This document shows, one piece after another, positions 62,078 to 64,000 of a DNA stretch of 64,000 nucleotides. A model generated the notes under the pieces. The model saw only the letters and a program-made list of their open reading frames with translations, had not been told where the DNA came from and searched no databases. The translations under genes were made by a program, and so were the position numbers. The stretch is from a marine gamma proteobacterium HTCC2080. Lineage in GTDB: Bacteria; Pseudomonadota; Gammaproteobacteria; Pseudomonadales; Halieaceae. How positions within the stretch are numbered: the stretch's first letter is position 1; each line of letters starts with the position of its first letter. The DNA lies in the NCBI GenBank assembly GCA_000169115.1, contig AAVV01000009.1, positions 1 to 64,000 of the forward strand, read 5' to 3'.

Positions 62078-62869
62078 ATGATGGATCGGGAAAAGATTGA
62101 CGCTCTGGGTGATGAACTTTACGAGGCTTTGAGGGGAGGGCTGGCCCTTACCCCACTAACCGATCGTGAACCCGATATTCAAATTGATGATGCCTACCAG
62201 ATTAGTCTGCGTGTGTTGGATCGTAGAATGGAAGATGATGGTGAGAAAATCGTCGGTAAGAAAATTGGTGTGACCAGTAAGCCGGTACAAGAAATGTTGG
62301 GTGTATTTCAGCCAGACTTTGGTTTTCTGATGGATACCATGGAGTACCGTAATGAGTCAGAAATTCCTATTGAAGGTCATCTAATCGCCCCTATGGCTGA
62401 GGGTGAGATTGCTTTTCGTTTAAAGAAAGATTTAATCGGCCCGGGTGTCACCGAGGCAGACGTTTTGGACGCTACAGAAACAATTATTCCTTGTTTTGAA
62501 ATTGTGGACTCGCGTATTGCCGATTGGAAAATAAAGATTCAAGACACTGTGGCAGATAACGCTTCTTGCGGTGTTTACGTTCTCAGTGAAAGTGAAGTCG
62601 ATCCTAAAGACGTCGATTTGCCTAACCTGCATATGAAGATTTATAAAAACGGTGAATTTCAATCGGAAGGTTTGGGTAGCGCGGTACAGGGCAACCCATT
62701 AACCGCAGTGGCCTGGCTAGCCAATACGCTGGGGGAGCGCGGAATACCGTTTAAAGCTGGGGAGGTCATTTTGTCGGGCTCTTTAGCGCCCCTCATCCCG
62801 GTGGTGGCTGGTGATCACATGACCCTTGAGGTTGAGGGTATCGGCGGTTGCAGCTGCCGATTTGTTTGA
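62078..62869 (+). CDS. mhpD: 2-hydroxypentadienoate (2-oxopent-4-enoate) hydratase family
   Basis: 263 aa, family length. GKKIGVTSKPVQEMLGVFQP, MAEGEIAFRLKKDL, metal-binding ENE-like PCFEIVDSRIADW and GNPLTAVAWLANTLG, and ILSGSLAPLIPV are MhpD/XylJ/DmpE/TesE features. It hydrates 2-hydroxypenta-2,4-dienoate to 4-hydroxy-2-oxovalerate after ring cleavage. The same reaction serves steroid, phenylpropionate and catechol pathways; which one is not visible. First of three genes in order hydratase, dehydrogenase, aldolase. Confidence 0.92.
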   Translation: MMDREKIDALGDELYEALRGGLALTPLTDREPDIQIDDAYQISLRVLDRRMEDDGEKIVGKKIGVTSKPVQEMLGVFQPDFGFLMDTMEYRNESEIPIEGHLIAPMAEGEIAFRLKKDLIGPGVTEADVLDATETIIPCFEIVDSRIADWKIKIQDTVADNASCGVYVLSESEVDPKDVDLPNLHMKIYKNGEFQSEGLGSAVQGNPLTAVAWLANTLGERGIPFKAGEVILSGSLAPLIPVVAGDHMTLEVEGIGGCSCRFV

Positions 62870-62937
62870 CGACGTGGCTGTGACAATTTTGACGCGGCGG
62901 GTGAGCCCGTTTTTTTACCGATGACAAGGATTGAGGC

Positions 62938-63846
62938 ATGAGTAACAAGATAAAAGCAGCCATTATCGGTCCCGGCAACATTGGTACTGACTTGCTAATG
63001 AAAGCTCAGCGCAGCGATGTGATTGAGCCGGTTTGGATGGTGGGGGTGGATGCTGAATCCCCTGGCTTGGCACGGGCAGCAGAGCTGGGTTTGAAAACGA
63101 CGGCCGAGGGTGTCGAGGGCATGCTGCCCACTATGAGGGGCGATGGCGTGCAAATTTGTTTCGATGCCACCTCCGCCTATGTCCATGCTGAGAACAGTCG
63201 CAAGGTCAATGAGCAAGGGGCGGTTATGATCGACCTGACCCCAGCGGCTATAGGCCCGTTTTGTGTGCCTCCGGTAAACTTAGTGGACGCCGTCGCGAAG
63301 AAAGCGATGAATGTAAACATGGTGACCTGCGGTGGTCAGGCAACGATTCCCCTGGTTGCGGCGGTTAGCCGTGTTCAAGACGTTGTTTATGGTGAAATTG
63401 TCGCGACGGTGAGCTCTAAGTCTGCGGGACCTGGAACGCGAAAGAATATTGACGAATTCACCCGTACTACAGCCAAGGGCATTGAGGTTTGTGGCGGTGC
63501 CCACTCAGGCAAGGCAATCATTGTGATAAACCCGGCTGAGCCACCCCTGATCATGCGTGACACGGTGCATTGCCTGACACAAGAAACCCCCAATCAAGAG
63601 GCCATCACCGAATCTGTGCACACTATGATTAAAGAGGTACAGAAATATGTGCCGGGGTACACCCTCAAGAATGGACCGGTATTCGATGGAAAGCGTGTGT
63701 CCATTTATATGGAGGTTGAGGGCCTTGGGGACTTCCTGCCCAAGTATGCCGGAAACCTCGACATCATGACTGCGGCGGGACTGCGCACTGCGGAAATGTA
63801 CGCCGAGGAAATATTGGCGGGCAGATTCGTGCCAGCTGTCGCATAG
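62938..63846 (+). CDS. mhpF: Acetaldehyde dehydrogenase (acylating)
   Basis: 302 aa. NAD motif [20 protein letters not shown] (GPGNIG 11-16), catalytic Cys in [13 protein letters not shown] (C131), [18 protein letters not shown], and C-terminal YAEEILAG. It turns acetaldehyde, CoA and NAD+ into acetyl-CoA and NADH and works in a channelling complex with the aldolase that follows. About ten residues shorter than DmpF/MhpF. SD AAGGA is seen before the ATG. Lies 68 bases after mhpD. Confidence 0.95.
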   Translation: MSNKIKAAIIGPGNIGTDLLMKAQRSDVIEPVWMVGVDAESPGLARAAELGLKTTAEGVEGMLPTMRGDGVQICFDATSAYVHAENSRKVNEQGAVMIDLTPAAIGPFCVPPVNLVDAVAKKAMNVNMVTCGGQATIPLVAAVSRVQDVVYGEIVATVSSKSAGPGTRKNIDEFTRTTAKGIEVCGGAHSGKAIIVINPAEPPLIMRDTVHCLTQETPNQEAITESVHTMIKEVQKYVPGYTLKNGPVFDGKRVSIYMEVEGLGDFLPKYAGNLDIMTAAGLRTAEMYAEEILAGRFVPAVA

Positions 63847-63933
63847 GGTACGAGTTAATCAATCCAAGCAAATTATCAGATAAAAGATAGCCGGCCACAT
63901 CTGATCCGGCCCCAAGACACAAGAGAGCAGCTA

Positions 63934-64000
63934 ATGGACTTAAAAGGAAAGAAAATCACTGTCCACGACATGTGCCTGCGCGATGGCATGCACCCCAAGC
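63934..64000 (+). CDS. mhpE: 4-hydroxy-2-oxovalerate aldolase, N-terminus only
   Basis: Only the first 22 codons fit in the window: start ATG at 63934 with GAGAG before it, then [18 protein letters not shown], the family start of DmpG/MhpE (metal-binding Arg-Asp in LRDGMH). The enzyme splits 4-hydroxy-2-oxovalerate into pyruvate and acetaldehyde, handing the aldehyde to MhpF. The gene runs off the right edge; its end and neighbours are not seen. Confidence 0.9.
   Translation, partial: MDLKGKKITVHDMCLRDGMHPK

Noticed and set aside
1-64000. Search for tRNA, rRNA, CRISPR, IS elements, integrase or phage genes
   Set aside because: None was recognised by eye; tRNA detection without a covariance search is limited, so small RNAs could be missed.

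Overview
The window looks like a chromosomal segment of an aerobic, probably marine, Gammaproteobacterium. Pointers are Gram-negative inner-core LPS genes (waaA, a heptosyltransferase, kdkA), enterobacterial-type housekeeping genes (yheS, trmL, yaiI, sdaA), a BCCT and an SSS symporter, two secreted sulfatases, and many acyl-CoA and flavin oxidoreductase genes. I saw no rRNA, tRNA, insertion sequence, integrase, phage gene or CRISPR array. About 60 protein genes are supported. One is split by a frameshift, and one at each end runs out of the window.

Layout. 0-3 kb (minus): end of a MoxR/DUF58/DUF4381 cluster and a lone HNH protein. 3-10.5 kb: a fumarylacetoacetase-family enzyme divergent from an atypical Nramp-like transporter, a DM13 protein, sulfatase 1, a PLP dehydratase, a TPMT-like methyltransferase and a class V aminotransferase. 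10.5-20 kb: an ATM1-type ABC exporter translationally coupled to yheS, a gamma carbonic anhydrase, an MFS carrier, yaiI, a crotonase, an Old Yellow Enzyme homologue and a PQQ-type sugar dehydrogenase. 20-26.5 kb (plus): a membrane protein coupled to a TPR/Asp-hydroxylase protein, a PagL-like protein, a class III CoA-transferase, a P1 peptidase, an LLM oxidoreductase and a second crotonase. 26.5-30 kb: LPS inner core. 30-40 kb: amine oxidase, sdaA, a lipoprotein, a frameshifted VOC gene, a BCCT carrier, an M24 peptidase and sulfatase 2.

40-57 kb is the most unusual part. It holds three PYROXD2/CrtI-like FAD oxidoreductases. One is coupled to a MOSC protein; the other two are coupled in tandem and followed by a GcvT/DmdA-like folate-dependent C1-transferase. 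The same region has a malonyl-CoA synthetase/malonyl-CoA decarboxylase pair with an SSS symporter, a PuuB-like oxidase divergent from a glutamine-synthetase-like ligase, and an AraC regulator carrying an NTF2/SnoaL-like sensor domain. Taken together this suggests catabolism of N-containing, possibly N-methylated, compounds with C1 units passed to folate and a malonate branch. The substrate cannot be read from the sequence.

57-64 kb: small membrane and YciI proteins, trmL, a Nudix hydrolase, a second Old Yellow Enzyme homologue, and at the right edge the lower meta-cleavage pathway (mhpD-mhpF-mhpE order), which turns 2-hydroxypentadienoate into pyruvate and acetyl-CoA. Several gene starts were moved inward from the longest reading frame on the basis of Shine-Dalgarno sites, stop/start overlaps or signal peptides; each case is noted.
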